DNA from: Elysia chlorotica
Taxonomy: Eukaryota; Mollusca; Gastropoda; Plakobranchidae
Assembly (NCBI GenBank): GCA_003991915.1
Contig: RQTK01000345.1
Coordinates: 162,726 to 226,725 of the forward strand
Direction: 5' to 3'
DNA: 64,000 nt
The notes beneath the pieces are model-generated. The model ran no database searches, was not told the origin of the DNA, and worked only from the letters and a program-made list of their open reading frames with translations. Of the stretch, positions 63,341 to 64,000 are shown piece by piece. Within the stretch, counting starts at the first letter, position 1, and every line of letters begins with the position of its first letter. The position numbers were made by a program, and so were the translations under genes.

Positions 63341-64000
63341 ACTTGTTTTAAATTACTATATGGGTATTATGTTCCCAGTGTTTCATTTTCTTCTTTTGCC
63401 ATGGATCTACTTGTCTTCTTAATTCAAAGAAAAGAAATGGATAGGTCCTTAAAGTTTAGCCATAGTAAAACAAATGTTCGACATGTTTCCGTGTTTGCGG
63501 AGTACTGTTGTAGTTTCATGTATGCAATGTGCGTGTGGTTGTTCACTTTTTAAATTAACTTCGCCGTTTTTATTCGATGGAAAAATATCACTGTACACAT
63601 TGTTATCATCACAGTTTCTTGGGATATTGACGTTGTGGAACAAACCATTTCTATTTCGCTTGATGTAAAAGGTGGTGTTTTTAAAAAGACAAAAAAAGCG
63701 ATATAGTAGTCTGCAGTGTCTAAGCTTAGCTTTTGTTTGTTTTTTTAACCACAATCGCCTGACGTAGATGGGACGCTCTTGACTAGAAGCCACCACACTG
63801 CACTGAATAATCCCCCCCCTACCCCCTAACTCTTTTCCAAGATTAGAATTCCAATGATTGGTGCGTTCTAGATCAAGTTCTATCATTGGTATTGATATCA
63901 ACGCATTAGCTCTACACAACTTAATATTGATTTGAACATTTTTAAAGTAGAAAAAAGTAGAATTTGATCAGGTAATGATGGGGATATTGTATTTAGGTTA
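63341..64000. other. Non-coding, nothing recognised
   Basis: The 156-codon minus-strand frame at 63449-63919 has no domain, uses AT-rich codons and is probably chance. Confidence 0.4.

Noticed and set aside
63449-63919. 156-codon minus-strand frame
   Set aside because: No domain, no splice context and AT-driven composition; likely chance.

Overview
This window is animal nuclear DNA, most likely from a mollusc and probably a gastropod. It is AT-rich and gene-poor. Simple repeats occur every one to two kilobases: GATA, GACA, GA/CT, AGT and GT, many of them 50-200 bp long. It also carries tRNA-derived SINE copies whose 3' ends read like the molluscan type (an ACGTTAAACCAACC-like or AACTCACTCAC-like tail). 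There is no bacterial-type gene organisation. Most long open frames are simple-repeat translations (Ser/Leu, Tyr/Leu/Ser/Ile, Arg/Glu) and are not genes.

The one gene I can identify with confidence is the 5' end of a voltage-gated sodium channel alpha subunit (para/NaV family). It lies on the minus strand at about 3396-1866. Three coding exons are visible: 3356-3255 (34 codons, start codon and FRLFTRESL motif), 2540-2346 (65 codons, acidic linker and EDLDEYY) and 1984-1866 (119 bp, conserved FRFSA and SPFNPIRR block). They join in phase 0 and phase 0, and the third exon ends in phase 2. The intron after exon 3 starts with ATATCCTTT, a consensus 5' splice site of the rare U12-type AT-AC class. 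Vertebrate sodium channel genes have such an intron at the same codon position. The rest of the channel lies beyond base 1. Upstream of the start codon there is a 5'UTR acceptor, a 7-codon upstream ORF, and a second potential acceptor whose pyrimidine tract is a GA/GATA microsatellite read on the other strand.

The other 60 kb would be intergenic DNA or a long 5'UTR intron of this gene. It holds mobile-element remains: a 5'-truncated LINE at 47998-48541 with an exact 11-bp target-site duplication and a short GATA tail; a decayed reverse transcriptase of the CR1/Jockey type on the minus strand around 50.6-51.6 kb; several SINE copies; and two MITE-like elements at 22.0 and 33.5 kb that share a TAGCTTACG core. 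There is also a 36-bp-arm fold-back at 31.7 kb and several minisatellites (33-bp, 80-bp x 6, about 57-bp x 11, 76-bp x 2).

The assembly has gaps or suspect sites at 12628-12633, 15304-15328 and 41253-41359. A few moderately GC-rich blocks (9.8, 12.3, 28.1, 32.1-32.9, 40.9, 52.3-52.7, 62.9 kb) could hide exons or regulatory DNA, but nothing in them is recognisable by eye.
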